Assembly: GCA_946886365.1 (NCBI GenBank)
Contig: CAMPIM010000062.1
Coordinates: forward strand, 1-22,374
Reading direction: 5' to 3'
Length of the DNA stretch: 22,374 nucleotides
From: an uncultured Novosphingobium sp.
GTDB lineage: Bacteria; Pseudomonadota; Alphaproteobacteria; Sphingomonadales; Sphingomonadaceae
Numbering within the stretch: position 1 is the stretch's first letter; the number at the start of each line of letters is the position of its first letter. Under the pieces are notes generated by a model. The model was not told the origin of the DNA. It ran no database searches and worked only from the letters and a program-made list of their open reading frames with translations. The translations under genes and the position numbers were made by a program. Shown here piece by piece: positions 1-9,002 of the stretch.

Positions 1-683
1 ACGCGCGCGCCATCGATCTGGAGGACAGCAACCTCTTCGCGCTCAATCGCTTCGCAGGCTATGACCGGTTCGAAGATTCGACCCGCATCACCTACGGTCT
101 GGAATATAGCCTCTCTCTGCCCGGCTTTTCGCTGGAAAGCGTGGTCGGCCAGAGCTACCGCCTTAACAGTCGCGAAAGCATCCTGCCCGACGGCACCGGC
201 CTTTCCGATCGCATGTCCGACATCGTCGGCCGCACGACCGTGCGTTTCCGGGATTTCGTCAGCCTCATCCACCGTTTCCGCCTGGACAAGGACGGGCTGG
301 CGGTACGCCGCAACGAAATCGACGCGACGATCGGCAGCCGCAAAACCTATGCCATGGTCGGCTATCTCCGGCTCAACCGGAACGCCGCGACGGGGCTTGA
401 GGATTTGCAGGACCGCGAGGAACTGCGTTTCGGTGGCCGTGTGCAATTTGCCCGCTTCTGGTCCGTTTTCGGGTCCACCGTCGTCGATCTGACCGACAGG
501 AAAGAAGATCCGCTCAGCGTCTCCGATGGCTACGAACCCGTCCGTCACCGGGTCGGCATCGCCTATCAGGATGACTGTCTGACGCTGGGCCTGACGTGGC
601 GTCGCGATTATCTGGCCGCCGGTGACGCGCGAAAGGGCAATAGCTTCCAACTACGGCTGGCTTTTCGGAATATCGGCATATAA
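1..683 (+). CDS. lptD: LPS-assembly protein LptD, C-terminal part (5' end outside window)
   Basis: The reading frame is open from base 3 to the TAA at 681-683 and gives the last 226 residues or so of LptD. LptD is the outer-membrane beta-barrel that, with LptE, inserts lipopolysaccharide into the outer leaflet. The visible text has the family wording: NLFALNRFAGYDRFED near the left edge, then alternating beta-strand sequence, then YQDDCLTLGLTWRRDY close to the end. The Cys in DDC matches the C-terminal cysteine that in LptD forms disulfides with the N-terminal domain (family knowledge). The gene is followed by surA, pdxA and rsmA, the standard proteobacterial order, which supports the call. 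The protein ends in FRNIGI without a terminal aromatic residue. The signal peptide and the N-terminal OstA-like domain are not in the window. Confidence 0.93.
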   Translation, partial: ARAIDLEDSNLFALNRFAGYDRFEDSTRITYGLEYSLSLPGFSLESVVGQSYRLNSRESILPDGTGLSDRMSDIVGRTTVRFRDFVSLIHRFRLDKDGLAVRRNEIDATIGSRKTYAMVGYLRLNRNAATGLEDLQDREELRFGGRVQFARFWSVFGSTVVDLTDRKEDPLSVSDGYEPVRHRVGIAYQDDCLTLGLTWRRDYLAAGDARKGNSFQLRLAFRNIGI

Positions 684-699
684 GGATCAGCCTTCCCGT

Positions 700-762
700 T
701 CAGGACCGGTTCTGGCCGCTCAGGACCGGTTAAGGCGGACCGGCGCATCACGCGCTGGACCG
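700..762. promoter_or_regulatory. GGACCG-core direct-repeat array between lptD and surA
   Basis: TCAGGACCGGTT occurs twice, at 700-711 and 720-731, exactly 20 bp apart. Shorter copies of the core follow: GGACCGG at 737-743 and GGACCG at 757-762. Core starts are therefore 703, 723, 737 and 757 (steps of 20, 14 and 20). The array fills most of the short gap ahead of surA and stops just before its Shine-Dalgarno-like GGAGAG (767-772). Regular helical-turn spacing suggests a protein-binding array or a duplication. No regulator is identified. Confidence 0.4.
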
Positions 763-783
763 TAATGGAGAGTTTTGTCGACG

Positions 784-2169
784 ATGCAGCCTGTCGTTTC
801 CCCGCCTTCCCGCCTTGGACAATCGCTTCGGACCAGCGCGCGCGCCCTGCTCCTGTCCTCTATCCTGTTGGGATCGATCGGCAGCCCTGTCGCCGCCCAG
901 ACCGTCAATGACGATGAAGGGGTTGCCGCGCAGCAGTTGAACCTGCCCAAGGACGTGACCGTCTTTGGCAAGAGCGATCCCAACGTCCGTAAGGCTACGG
1001 CCATCGTCAACGGCCGCATCATCACCGGCACCGACGTTGACCAACGCCTGGCGCTCATCCTCGCCGCAAATGGCGGCAAGGTGTCGCCAGAGGAACGGGA
1101 GCGGCTGCGCGTGCAGGTGCTGCGCAACCTCATCGACGAGACGCTTCAGATTCAGGAAGCCGCCGCCCACGACATCAAGATCGACAAGTCGGAAATCGAC
1201 CAGAGCTATGAACGTGTCGCGGCAAACTTCAAGCAGTCGCCCGCCCAGTTCGACCAATATCTGCGCGCTCAGGGTAGCGCGCCCGCCAGCATCAGGCGCC
1301 AGATCGAAGGCGAGCTGGCCTGGAGCCGCCTGCTCCGCCGCAACATCCAGCCCTTCGTCAACGTTTCCGCCGATGAAGTGAAGTCGGTCGTCGATCGCAT
1401 GAACGCCGCCAAGGGCAGCGACGAATATCGCATCGGTGAGATTTACCTGTCGGCTACGCCCGAAAATGAGGCTCAGATCGTCTCGAACGCCCGCAACATC
1501 ATCGAACAGATCAAGCAGGGCGGCAGCTTCGCCGCCTACGCCCGGCAGTTTTCCGAAGCCTCGACGGCTGCGGTCGGCGGCGACCTCGGCTGGGTTCGGC
1601 CGGCGCAGTTGCCCGATGAACTGGCCAAGGCCGCCAATGAGATGCAGGTCGGGCAGCTCGCTGGTCCCATCCCCGTTCCGGGCGGCATCTCCGTCATCTA
1701 TGTCATGGACAAGCGCAAGGTGCTGACCGCTGACCCGCGCGACTCTCTGCTCAGCCTCAAGCAATTGTCGATCAGCTTCCCGCCCGGCACCACCAAGGAG
1801 CAGGCGAGTGCCAAGGCGGCCAGCTTCGCCGCGCAGATCAAGACGATCAAGGGATGCGGCCAGGCGAATGAACTGGGTGGCAAGATCGGCGCCGATGTCG
1901 TGGACAATGACAATGTGAAGGTGCGCGACCTGCCGCCGCAGTTGCAGGAAATCCTCCTCGGCCTGCAGGTTGGTGAAGCGACTCCTCCCTTTGGTTCGGT
2001 CAATGACGGCGTGCGCGTTCTCGTCGTTTGCGGCCGCGATGAAGCAAGCAACGCCGCCGCGCCGAACGCGGAACAGATCATGGCTCAGCTGGAGGAAGAA
2101 CGGGTCAACAAGCGCGCCCGCATCTATTTGCGTGACCTTCGCCGCGATGCCATCATCGACTATAACTGA
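784..2169 (+). CDS. surA: Periplasmic chaperone / peptidyl-prolyl isomerase SurA
   Basis: SurA is a periplasmic chaperone for outer-membrane proteins, including LptD encoded just upstream. I chose ATG 784 (461 aa) because GGAGAG lies 11 bases upstream. A TTG at 775 is in frame but only two bases from that site. Residues 1-39 form a signal peptide (hydrophobic ALLLSSILLGSIG, then AAQ cleavage). Residues about 70-190 are the SurA N-terminal domain (IVNGRIITGTDVDQRL and LRNLIDETLQIQEA). Residues about 214-312 are a parvulin domain, with GGDLGWVRPAQLP and the GPIPVPGGISVIYV ending. A second, degenerate parvulin-like region and a C-terminal helix follow. It probably belongs to one operon with lptD, pdxA and rsmA. 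Confidence 0.93.
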   Translation: MQPVVSPPSRLGQSLRTSARALLLSSILLGSIGSPVAAQTVNDDEGVAAQQLNLPKDVTVFGKSDPNVRKATAIVNGRIITGTDVDQRLALILAANGGKVSPEERERLRVQVLRNLIDETLQIQEAAAHDIKIDKSEIDQSYERVAANFKQSPAQFDQYLRAQGSAPASIRRQIEGELAWSRLLRRNIQPFVNVSADEVKSVVDRMNAAKGSDEYRIGEIYLSATPENEAQIVSNARNIIEQIKQGGSFAAYARQFSEASTAAVGGDLGWVRPAQLPDELAKAANEMQVGQLAGPIPVPGGISVIYVMDKRKVLTADPRDSLLSLKQLSISFPPGTTKEQASAKAASFAAQIKTIKGCGQANELGGKIGADVVDNDNVKVRDLPPQLQEILLGLQVGEATPPFGSVNDGVRVLVVCGRDEASNAAAPNAEQIMAQLEEERVNKRARIYLRDLRRDAIIDYN

Positions 2170-3184
2170 TCCAGCCTCGGCTCGACTGGAGCTGGCACCT
2201 TTTGCCGTCCCGCTGGGCGACCCGGCGGGGATCGGGCCGGAAATCGTAGCGAAAAGCTGGGTGATGCGCGAAGCACGCGGATTGCCCACCTTTTTCGCCG
2301 TGGGTGATGCGGCATCCTTGCGCCGGGTCTGGTCCGGCCCTGTCGCCCCCATCGCCACACCGCAAGAGGCAGCGGCGCTATTCGACACCGCGCTTCCCTG
2401 CCTCCAGGTTGCCGACGCGGGTGACATCGTACCGGGCTCCCCCAGCATCGACGGCGCGCGCACTGCGTTTCAGGCACTGGAAGTGGCGGTCGGCCTCGCC
2501 CGCACCGAATCGGCCGCCGGGATCGTCACCGCCCCTGTCGGCAAGGAACAGCTTTACGGCGTCGGCTTCACCCATCCTGGCCAGACCGAGTTCATCGCCG
2601 AACGTTGCGGCGTAGCCCCCCACAATGCGGTGATGATGCTCGCCGGTCCTTCATTGAAGGTCGTGCCCATCACCATCCATATCCCGCTGGCAGAGGTCGC
2701 CTCGGCCCTGACCATCGACCTGATCCGCGCCCGCGCCACGACCACGGTCAAGGGATTGCAGCGCAATTTCGGCATCCCCCGCCCGCGCATCGTCGTCGCC
2801 GGACTCAACCCCCATGCGGGTGAGGGCGGCGCGCTGGGGCGGGAAGAAATCGATATCATCAGCCCCGCGATCGAATCGCTGCGGGCGGAAGGCATGGACA
2901 TTGTCGGCCCCCTTTCCGCCGATGGCCTGTTCCACGCCCGCGCCCGCGAAACCTACGACGCGGTGCTGTGCATGTATCATGACCAGGCGCTGATCCCGCT
3001 CAAGACCCTGCATTTCGATGAGGGCGTCAACATCACGCTCGGCCTGCCCATCGTGCGCACCTCGCCCGATCATGGCACCGCCTTCGGCATTGCCGGAACG
3101 GACAGCGCAAACCCCGGCGCTATGATGGCCGCGCTCAAGATGGCGGCGGAAGCTGCGCGATCCCGGTTAAGCCATGGGAACTGA
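2147..3184 (+). CDS. pdxA: 4-hydroxythreonine-4-phosphate dehydrogenase PdxA
   Basis: PdxA oxidises 4-phosphohydroxy-L-threonine with NAD in the DXP-dependent pyridoxal phosphate pathway. From ATG 2147 the protein is 345 aa (the E. coli enzyme is 329). Family motifs are clear: [10 protein letters not shown] at residues 23-32, [21 protein letters not shown] at 128-148, and the three metal-ligand histidines in ITIHIPL (H178), [10 protein letters not shown] (H223) and [10 protein letters not shown] (H278). The start overlaps the surA 3' end by 23 bases. No ATG, GTG or TTG lies between 2147 and the conserved domain, so some overlap with surA is required. A GTG at 2132 is the main alternative. I see no clear Shine-Dalgarno, which suggests translational coupling to surA. 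Its stop overlaps the rsmA start. Confidence 0.93.
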   Translation: MPSSTITDPASARLELAPFAVPLGDPAGIGPEIVAKSWVMREARGLPTFFAVGDAASLRRVWSGPVAPIATPQEAAALFDTALPCLQVADAGDIVPGSPSIDGARTAFQALEVAVGLARTESAAGIVTAPVGKEQLYGVGFTHPGQTEFIAERCGVAPHNAVMMLAGPSLKVVPITIHIPLAEVASALTIDLIRARATTTVKGLQRNFGIPRPRIVVAGLNPHAGEGGALGREEIDIISPAIESLRAEGMDIVGPLSADGLFHARARETYDAVLCMYHDQALIPLKTLHFDEGVNITLGLPIVRTSPDHGTAFGIAGTDSANPGAMMAALKMAAEAARSRLSHGN

Positions 3185-4022
3185 TACGCGGCCGGTCCTG
3201 CCGCCGTTGCGTGAAGTCATCGCTGCGCACGGCCTGCAAGCGAGCAAGGCGCTCGGCCAGAACTTCATCCTCGATGAACAGTTGCTCGATCGCATTGCCG
3301 CCATCCCCGGATCACTGAAGGATCAACCCGCGTTCGAGGTTGGACCCGGCCCCGGCGGCCTGACCCGCGCGATCCTGCGCGCTGGAGCGCGGCTGGTCGC
3401 TGTCGAACGGGATCATCGCTGCCTGCCCGCTCTTGCTGAATTGTCGGACGCCTTCCCCGGCCAGTTGCGCGTCATATCCGGCGACGCCATGCAGGTGGAC
3501 GCGCATGCCGAAGCTGGCGAACATGCCCACATCATAGCCAACCTGCCTTATAATGTCGGCACCGCCCTGCTGATCGGCTGGCTGTCTACGGAATGGAACC
3601 CGCTGCCCTGGTGGTCTTCCCTGACGCTCATGTTCCAGATGGAAGTCGCCGAGCGTATCGTAGCAAAACCGGGCGGCGACCATTATGGCCGTCTCGCCGT
3701 CCTGTCCCAATGGCGCAGCGACGCCCGCATCGCCATGAAAGTTCACCGCAGCGCCTTCACCCCTCCGCCCAAGGTCATGTCCGCCGTGGTGCACATCACG
3801 CCCAAAGCAGCGCCAGAGGGCGTGCAACTAAAACATCTCGAACGCCTCACCGCCGCCGCCTTCGGCCAACGCCGCAAGATGCTGCGCCAAAGCCTCAAAG
3901 GTCTACCGGGAGCGTTGGAGGCGCTGGATCAAATCGGCATAGATCCACAGCGACGGGCCGAAACGGTCAGCGTCGAGGAATTTGTTAAAGTGGCCCGGGT
4001 GATGGGATCGCGCAGACCCTAG
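3174..4022 (+). CDS. rsmA: 16S rRNA (adenine1518/1519-N6)-dimethyltransferase RsmA (KsgA)
   Basis: RsmA dimethylates two adjacent adenines near the 3' end of 16S rRNA during late 30S assembly, using SAM. The 282-aa product has [18 protein letters not shown] (residues 24-41), SAM-binding motif [16 protein letters not shown] (54-68) and the catalytic NLPYN motif (123-127). It continues to the helical C-terminal domain with [14 protein letters not shown]. The ATG at 3174 overlaps the last 11 bases of pdxA. This is the last gene of the lptD-surA-pdxA-rsmA run; the next gene converges on it with a 15-base gap and no obvious intrinsic terminator. Confidence 0.95.
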   Translation: MGTDTRPVLPPLREVIAAHGLQASKALGQNFILDEQLLDRIAAIPGSLKDQPAFEVGPGPGGLTRAILRAGARLVAVERDHRCLPALAELSDAFPGQLRVISGDAMQVDAHAEAGEHAHIIANLPYNVGTALLIGWLSTEWNPLPWWSSLTLMFQMEVAERIVAKPGGDHYGRLAVLSQWRSDARIAMKVHRSAFTPPPKVMSAVVHITPKAAPEGVQLKHLERLTAAAFGQRRKMLRQSLKGLPGALEALDQIGIDPQRRAETVSVEEFVKVARVMGSRRP

Positions 4023-4037
4023 GTCTGCTGTGGGTGG

Positions 4038-4838
4038 TCAGCGGACGTTGCGGGCACGTCCACCGGCGCGTTGCGGAAACACTAAAATGAGACAAAGGAT
4101 GACGGCTGCTATAGCTGCGGTAGCCAACGGACGGCTGAACTCCAGACCACCCTTTGCGATAGGTTTGTCCAAAAAGTCGCCCACAGTCGCGCCTAAGGGA
4201 CGAGTTAAGATGAATGCCGCCCAAAAGAGAAGCACGCGCGAAACCGAAGTCCAGACATATAAAGCGGCAACTAAAATGAGCAGCCCACCGAAGATCATCG
4301 CTGCGCCGCTATACCCAAGCGAGCCGTCAGCAACCCAGTCGCCAAGCGCAGTTCCGAGGGTCTGTGAAAAAGTAATGGTGATCCAATAGAAAGTTTCGGC
4401 CCTGGCCGTTTCAACGCAATTGACGTCCACTGACCCCAAGGTGCGATGCCAACTGAACAGCGACGCAATCACTAACGAAAACAGAAGAAGTGATCCACCC
4501 GGATATCCGAGCCCCATGGAACGTGTCACATAGTCGGCGAGTGTCGTCCCTGCGGTGGTTGAGGCAATAATTGTAGTCCAATAGAGCCACGGGTTGAAAC
4601 GCCGAGCTCTAATTTGCAGCCACACAAGCGCTACAAGTAGAAGGCCGAAAATGGCGGTGCCGATAAGATAGCCGTTTATGCCGCTGCTGCCAGCGTTCGG
4701 CGTCGTTTCGCCGAGCCAACTCATGCTGACAGCATCTCCACCCGTTTCGCCAAGTGTGGTGGCGAGCACCTTGATCACCCAAAAAATTAGAGTCGCGGCG
4801 GGGACTTTGCTGATCCCGGCACGGGGTGAATCAAGCAT
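4038..4838 (-). CDS. COG4705-type multi-pass membrane protein with fourfold internal repeat
   Basis: The 266-aa product is almost all membrane segments, with about eight hydrophobic stretches, and resembles the uncharacterised COG4705 membrane proteins. Four repeats are visible. Each starts with an aromatic-Trp pair and ends in Asp exactly 15 residues after the Trp: W20-D35, W87-D102, W152-D167 and W206-D221. The text in between follows a T..LG....D pattern, for example LATTLGETGGD, STTAGTTLAD, FSQTLGTALGD and LTRPLGATVGD. Repeated membrane-embedded acidic residues suggest ion or metal transport, but that is inference. Base composition is visibly lower in GC than in both neighbours (about 50-55% by eye), which suggests a separate origin. 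It stands alone, convergent with rsmA. The start ATG at 4838 is the first in the frame. Confidence 0.8.
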   Translation of the reverse strand: MLDSPRAGISKVPAATLIFWVIKVLATTLGETGGDAVSMSWLGETTPNAGSSGINGYLIGTAIFGLLLVALVWLQIRARRFNPWLYWTTIIASTTAGTTLADYVTRSMGLGYPGGSLLLFSLVIASLFSWHRTLGSVDVNCVETARAETFYWITITFSQTLGTALGDWVADGSLGYSGAAMIFGGLLILVAALYVWTSVSRVLLFWAAFILTRPLGATVGDFLDKPIAKGGLEFSRPLATAAIAAVILCLILVFPQRAGGRARNVR

Positions 4839-5015
4839 GCGTCATCTCACAGAACATCATTGAGTCTCGACGATCTTAGGACAACGCGTTCTGTCCGCCA
4901 ATGGCCAATGGTCGCTTGCCGCTGGGCACTTACCCGTCTCTATCCGGAAGCCACCTATGGAGCGCAGCCTAACGATCAGCGCCGTCAATGGCTGGCCAGA
5001 GTGGATTTCAGTCAT

Positions 5016-5052
5016 CCCCCTCCCGCTAGCGGGAGGGGGCTAGGGGGTGGGC
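5016..5052. repeat. C/G-rich palindromic intergenic repeat, copy 1
   Basis: Bases 5016-5039 form a perfect 24-bp palindrome: a run of C5-T-C3-GC on the left mirrored by GC-G3-A-G5 on the right, centred on CTAG. It is followed by the tail CTAGGGGGTGGG. The same design (CCCCTCCC, short loop, GGGAGGGG, then T-A/T-GGGG) recurs at the right end of the window. It looks like a dispersed REP-like element common in sphingomonad intergenic DNA. Confidence 0.75.
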
Positions 5053-5124
5053 CAGCGCAACGCCCGACCTTATTCTTCAACGGCACGCCAGCAGGCCCGC
5101 TTCGCTCGCGCCCAAACTTATTAA

Positions 5125-5146
5125 CCCTTCCCACCTACGGGAGGGG
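5125..5146 (-). terminator. C/G-rich hairpin downstream of the guaB-rsmB-TPR operon; degenerate repeat copy and possible terminator
   Basis: On the - strand CCCCTCCC (5146-5139) is followed by a 6-base loop and GGGAAGGG (5132-5125). An AT-rich tail TTAATAAGTTT follows. It lies about 30 bases after the stop of the TPR gene. It resembles the neighbouring repeat, so a mobile palindrome may have been adopted as the operon terminator. The U-tract is interrupted, so strength is uncertain. Confidence 0.45.
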
Positions 5147-5176
5147 AATGTCTTGCGTGACCCCTTCAAGACAGCC

Positions 5177-5695
5177 TCAAGGCGTCTCGGTCGTCGCAGC
5201 CTTCGGCACCACGACAGCATCCTTCGCACTCAACACAGTCGCGGGCGGCCCCTTCTGGATCGCGGCGGCAAGTTTACCGACGGCCGCGCAGTCGGACTTG
5301 CACGCGCTCTGCGCCTGGGCGAGATTTTCCTTTGCCTTGGCGATCGCGCCCTTCTCGACCATCGCCTCGCCCTGTCCGACCAGTGCATGCACATCGTTCG
5401 GGTCGAGCAGCAGCGCCTCGCGATAGAGGCGGATGGCCTTGCCCTGAAGGCCCTGCGCACGGGCTACTTCGGCCAGTTCGATGTAGGCCGAGCGATTGCG
5501 CGGATCGACCGCCAGCGCCGTTTCCAGCGCATCGTTCGCCGCATTGAAATTCCCCGCCCGGCGCGCAGTGACGCCCGCCTGCTGCCATTCGATCGACAAA
5601 GGCGAAATCTGGGCATCCGGCCGCTGCGTCAGACCGGCGCTCGACACAGTGGTCAGCAGGACGGCAAGGGCGATCGAGGCAGGGGTAAAACGCAT
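5177..5695 (-). CDS. Small secreted tetratricopeptide-repeat protein
   Basis: The 172-aa product starts [21 protein letters not shown], a signal peptide with probable cleavage near residue 21-24, so it should be periplasmic. Three TPR units follow: residues about 36-67 ([21 protein letters not shown]), 68-101 ([22 protein letters not shown]) and 102-133 ([16 protein letters not shown]). A short Ala/Val-rich tail ends the protein. I chose ATG 5695 because GGAG lies 6 bases upstream and the signal peptide begins there. A longer in-frame start at 5776 would overlap the rsmB stop as ATGA, but it would bury the signal peptide behind 27 polar residues. TPRs mediate protein contacts; the partner is unknown. 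It is the last gene after guaB and rsmB. Confidence 0.8.
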   Translation of the reverse strand: MRFTPASIALAVLLTTVSSAGLTQRPDAQISPLSIEWQQAGVTARRAGNFNAANDALETALAVDPRNRSAYIELAEVARAQGLQGKAIRLYREALLLDPNDVHALVGQGEAMVEKGAIAKAKENLAQAQSACKSDCAAVGKLAAAIQKGPPATVLSAKDAVVVPKAATTETP

Positions 5696-5772
5696 GCATA
5701 ACTCCAGCCATGTTTCAGGCGTTGATTCTGCCCGAGTGTCGTCATTTTGGCGGGGCTTGTCCATCGCCTCTT

Positions 5773-6948
5773 TCATGCACCGCGCCGAAGCCGGGCGAAA
5801 TAGAAACCGTCCGTCGCGTCATGCCCCGGCGTCAGCAAACGGCCATGCCCATGCGTCCGCCCGGCCGCGATCGGGATCGCCTCAGCCACCCATCCCTCGT
5901 GGCGATCGAGAAACGCCTGCACCTGCCCCGCCCCTTCCTGATCGGTCAAGGCGCAGGTCGCGTACATAAGCACCCCACCGGGCGCCACCAGCGGCTCCGC
6001 GAAATCCAATATGCGCGCCTGTTCGCCCACCAGCCGTTCGAGCCGCGCGGGTGTCAGGCGCCAGCGAGCCTCAGGATTGCGCCGCCAGGTCCCGGTCCCC
6101 GAACAGGGCGCATCGACAAGCACGACGTCCGCTTGGCCCTGCAAGCTCTCCAGCCCGCGCGCCTCATGTCCCTGATCCAGCAGCAATGTCTGGATGAAGG
6201 TCGCCCCCGCCCGCTCGGCGCGCGGGTCAAGGCGTGAGAGGCGCGAGCGGATCGTGTCAGCCGCGATCAGCGTCCCTTGTCCCGCCATCGACGCCGCAAG
6301 CGCCAGCGTCTTGCCGCCCGCTCCCGCGCAAAGGTCGATGACAGTCATGCCGGGCGCAGCGCCGCAAGCCGCCGAAATGAGCTGGCTGCCCGCATCCTGC
6401 ACCTCGACCAGCCCCTGCTTCCACGCATCACTCTGCTCAACCGGCCAACCCTCCGGCAGGCGCAGCGCGTCAGGCAAGCCGTCGATCGGCACCGCTTCGG
6501 GAAAGATCGGCGCGGCATCTTCCGGCGTCGCTTTCAACCGGTTCACCCGCAAATCCACAGGCGCCCGGCCCAGCAACTCCTCCTGTTCCACAGGCGCCGC
6601 AAACAACGGCTTGAGCCAGACGGGCACCGCTCCGGCTATCGCACCCGCCTCATCGGCGAGGATGGGCGCAGGAGCATGGCTCGATCCATCGAACAAGTCC
6701 GCGATATCCGGCCGCTCCAGCGCCAGTCCGATCATCGCCGCACGGCCATTTTCTGGCCGTTCCGCAGCCCGGCGCACCGCGTCATAAACATGATCGCGCA
6801 CCGCTCGCCGGTCGCGGGAACCGGCATAGCGCCGTTCCTTGAAATAGCGTGCGATCAGCGTGTCGGCAGCCGGTCCACCATCGCGCGCCGAAGCGATGAT
6901 GGCATCCAGCAGCTCGATCGCGGCCTGAACACGAGCGGAGGGGGTCAC
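5773..6948 (-). CDS. rsmB: 16S rRNA (cytosine967-C5)-methyltransferase RsmB (Fmu/Sun family)
   Basis: An RNA m5C methyltransferase of the NOL1/NOP2/Sun family, 391 aa. Visible motifs are [13 protein letters not shown] (184-196), SAM motif [13 protein letters not shown] (203-214), motif [19 protein letters not shown] (276-292, Cys282) and motif [13 protein letters not shown] (329-339). Cys332 is the expected nucleophile, and Cys282 releases the product. The N-terminal 100 or so residues take the place of the NusB-like RNA-binding domain of E. coli RsmB (429 aa) but are shorter. The start codon is GTG (6946-6948), 12 bases after the guaB stop. The exact target base is inferred from family; related Sun-type enzymes could act elsewhere on rRNA. 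Confidence 0.85.
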   Translation of the reverse strand: MTPSARVQAAIELLDAIIASARDGGPAADTLIARYFKERRYAGSRDRRAVRDHVYDAVRRAAERPENGRAAMIGLALERPDIADLFDGSSHAPAPILADEAGAIAGAVPVWLKPLFAAPVEQEELLGRAPVDLRVNRLKATPEDAAPIFPEAVPIDGLPDALRLPEGWPVEQSDAWKQGLVEVQDAGSQLISAACGAAPGMTVIDLCAGAGGKTLALAASMAGQGTLIAADTIRSRLSRLDPRAERAGATFIQTLLLDQGHEARGLESLQGQADVVLVDAPCSGTGTWRRNPEARWRLTPARLERLVGEQARILDFAEPLVAPGGVLMYATCALTDQEGAGQVQAFLDRHEGWVAEAIPIAAGRTHGHGRLLTPGHDATDGFYFARLRRGA

Positions 6949-6960
6949 CCCGCCCTACCC

Positions 6961-8511
<1,551 letters not shown>

Positions 8512-8563
8512 TTAGGCGCATTTTGTTGCTGGGCGCCTCACGGCTCCGAGGGCCGGGCGCTTT

Positions 8564-8920
8564 TCAGGATTTGGCGGCAGCGTCCACAAGCCGATCCAGC
8601 CATGCTTGCGCCTGCTTCGGCTCCCCAACCGCTTGCGAACTGACCGGGCCGCGCGATGCAAGAAACTCCTGTTGCAACTCAAACGGCGGCATCAAAAGTT
8701 GCTCCCGCGCCTTGTCGATGGCTTCCCCGATTTCCGCCAACTGTTCGATGACCGGAGCGGATGCGGCGCGGCTTGCCCGGTCCTCCTTATGCCCGAACAG
8801 ACCCCATTTCCCCGAAGCAGTCACGCGCAATGCGTCGATGAGCTTCTCGGTATATTCCGCCTCCAGTTCCAGGCGGCGAGTGTCCAGGCGTTCCAGTCGG
8901 TCAGCTTTTGCCATGGCCAT
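8564..8920 (-). CDS. Hypothetical protein, small, helical, probably conserved in sphingomonads
   Basis: A 118-aa protein from ATG 8920 (MAMAKADRLERLDTRR), with a second ATG two codons in. It is charged and helix-forming, with no signal peptide or membrane segment, so it should be cytoplasmic. Its most distinctive stretch is ALRVTASGKWGLFGHKED (residues 30-47). I do not recognise a domain. GGTGAG lies 6 bases before the ATG and serves as the ribosome-binding site; it is also the right half of an inverted repeat. The gene begins only about 30 bases after the ftsH terminator. Codon use and GC match the neighbours, so it looks native. Confidence 0.65.
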   Translation of the reverse strand: MAMAKADRLERLDTRRLELEAEYTEKLIDALRVTASGKWGLFGHKEDRASRAASAPVIEQLAEIGEAIDKAREQLLMPPFELQQEFLASRGPVSSQAVGEPKQAQAWLDRLVDAAAKS

Positions 8921-8926
8921 CCCTAT

Positions 8927-8940
8927 CTCACCACGGTGAG
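8927..8940. promoter_or_regulatory. Inverted repeat overlapping the ribosome-binding site of the 8564-8920 gene
   Basis: CTCACC-AC-GGTGAG is a 14-bp dyad whose two 6-bp arms flank 2 bases. On the - strand its second arm is the probable Shine-Dalgarno (GGTGAG, 6 bases from ATG 8920). The gap is too small for a good RNA hairpin, so if functional it is more likely a protein-binding site. It may also be chance. Confidence 0.3.
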
Positions 8941-8948
8941 GCAGCCGC

Positions 8949-8983
8949 AAATAAAAAGGGCGCCGCCCGACGGCAGCGCCCCT
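8949..8983 (-). terminator. Intrinsic terminator of ftsH
   Basis: On the - strand GGGCGCTGCC (8981-8972) pairs with GGCGGCGCCC (8967-8958) across a 4-base loop with one G-U pair. TTTTTAT (8957-8951) follows. The 10-bp GC-rich stem plus U-tract is a textbook Rho-independent terminator. It lies about 20 bases after the ftsH stop codon. Confidence 0.88.
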
Positions 8984-9002
8984 TCAAATCACAGATCGCA
9001 GA

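Larger units (their letters stand above)
4839..5176. other. Intergenic region with palindromic repeats, no gene seen
   Basis: An open frame crosses this stretch on the + strand, but its translation is low-complexity and runs antisense into the neighbouring TPR gene, so I do not call it. The right-hand part holds two C/G-rich hairpin repeats, listed separately. The left part must contain the promoter of the - strand membrane protein gene, but I see no convincing -35/-10 pair. CCAATGG occurs twice in tandem at about 4899-4912. Confidence 0.6.

Noticed and set aside
748..2463. A 571-codon open frame on the - strand
   Set aside because: It is antisense to surA and pdxA, which have clear family motifs. 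High-GC DNA commonly leaves the opposite strand open.
4860..5426. A 188-codon open frame over the intergenic spacer
   Set aside because: It runs through palindromic repeats and antisense into the TPR gene; no start signal and no protein-like character.
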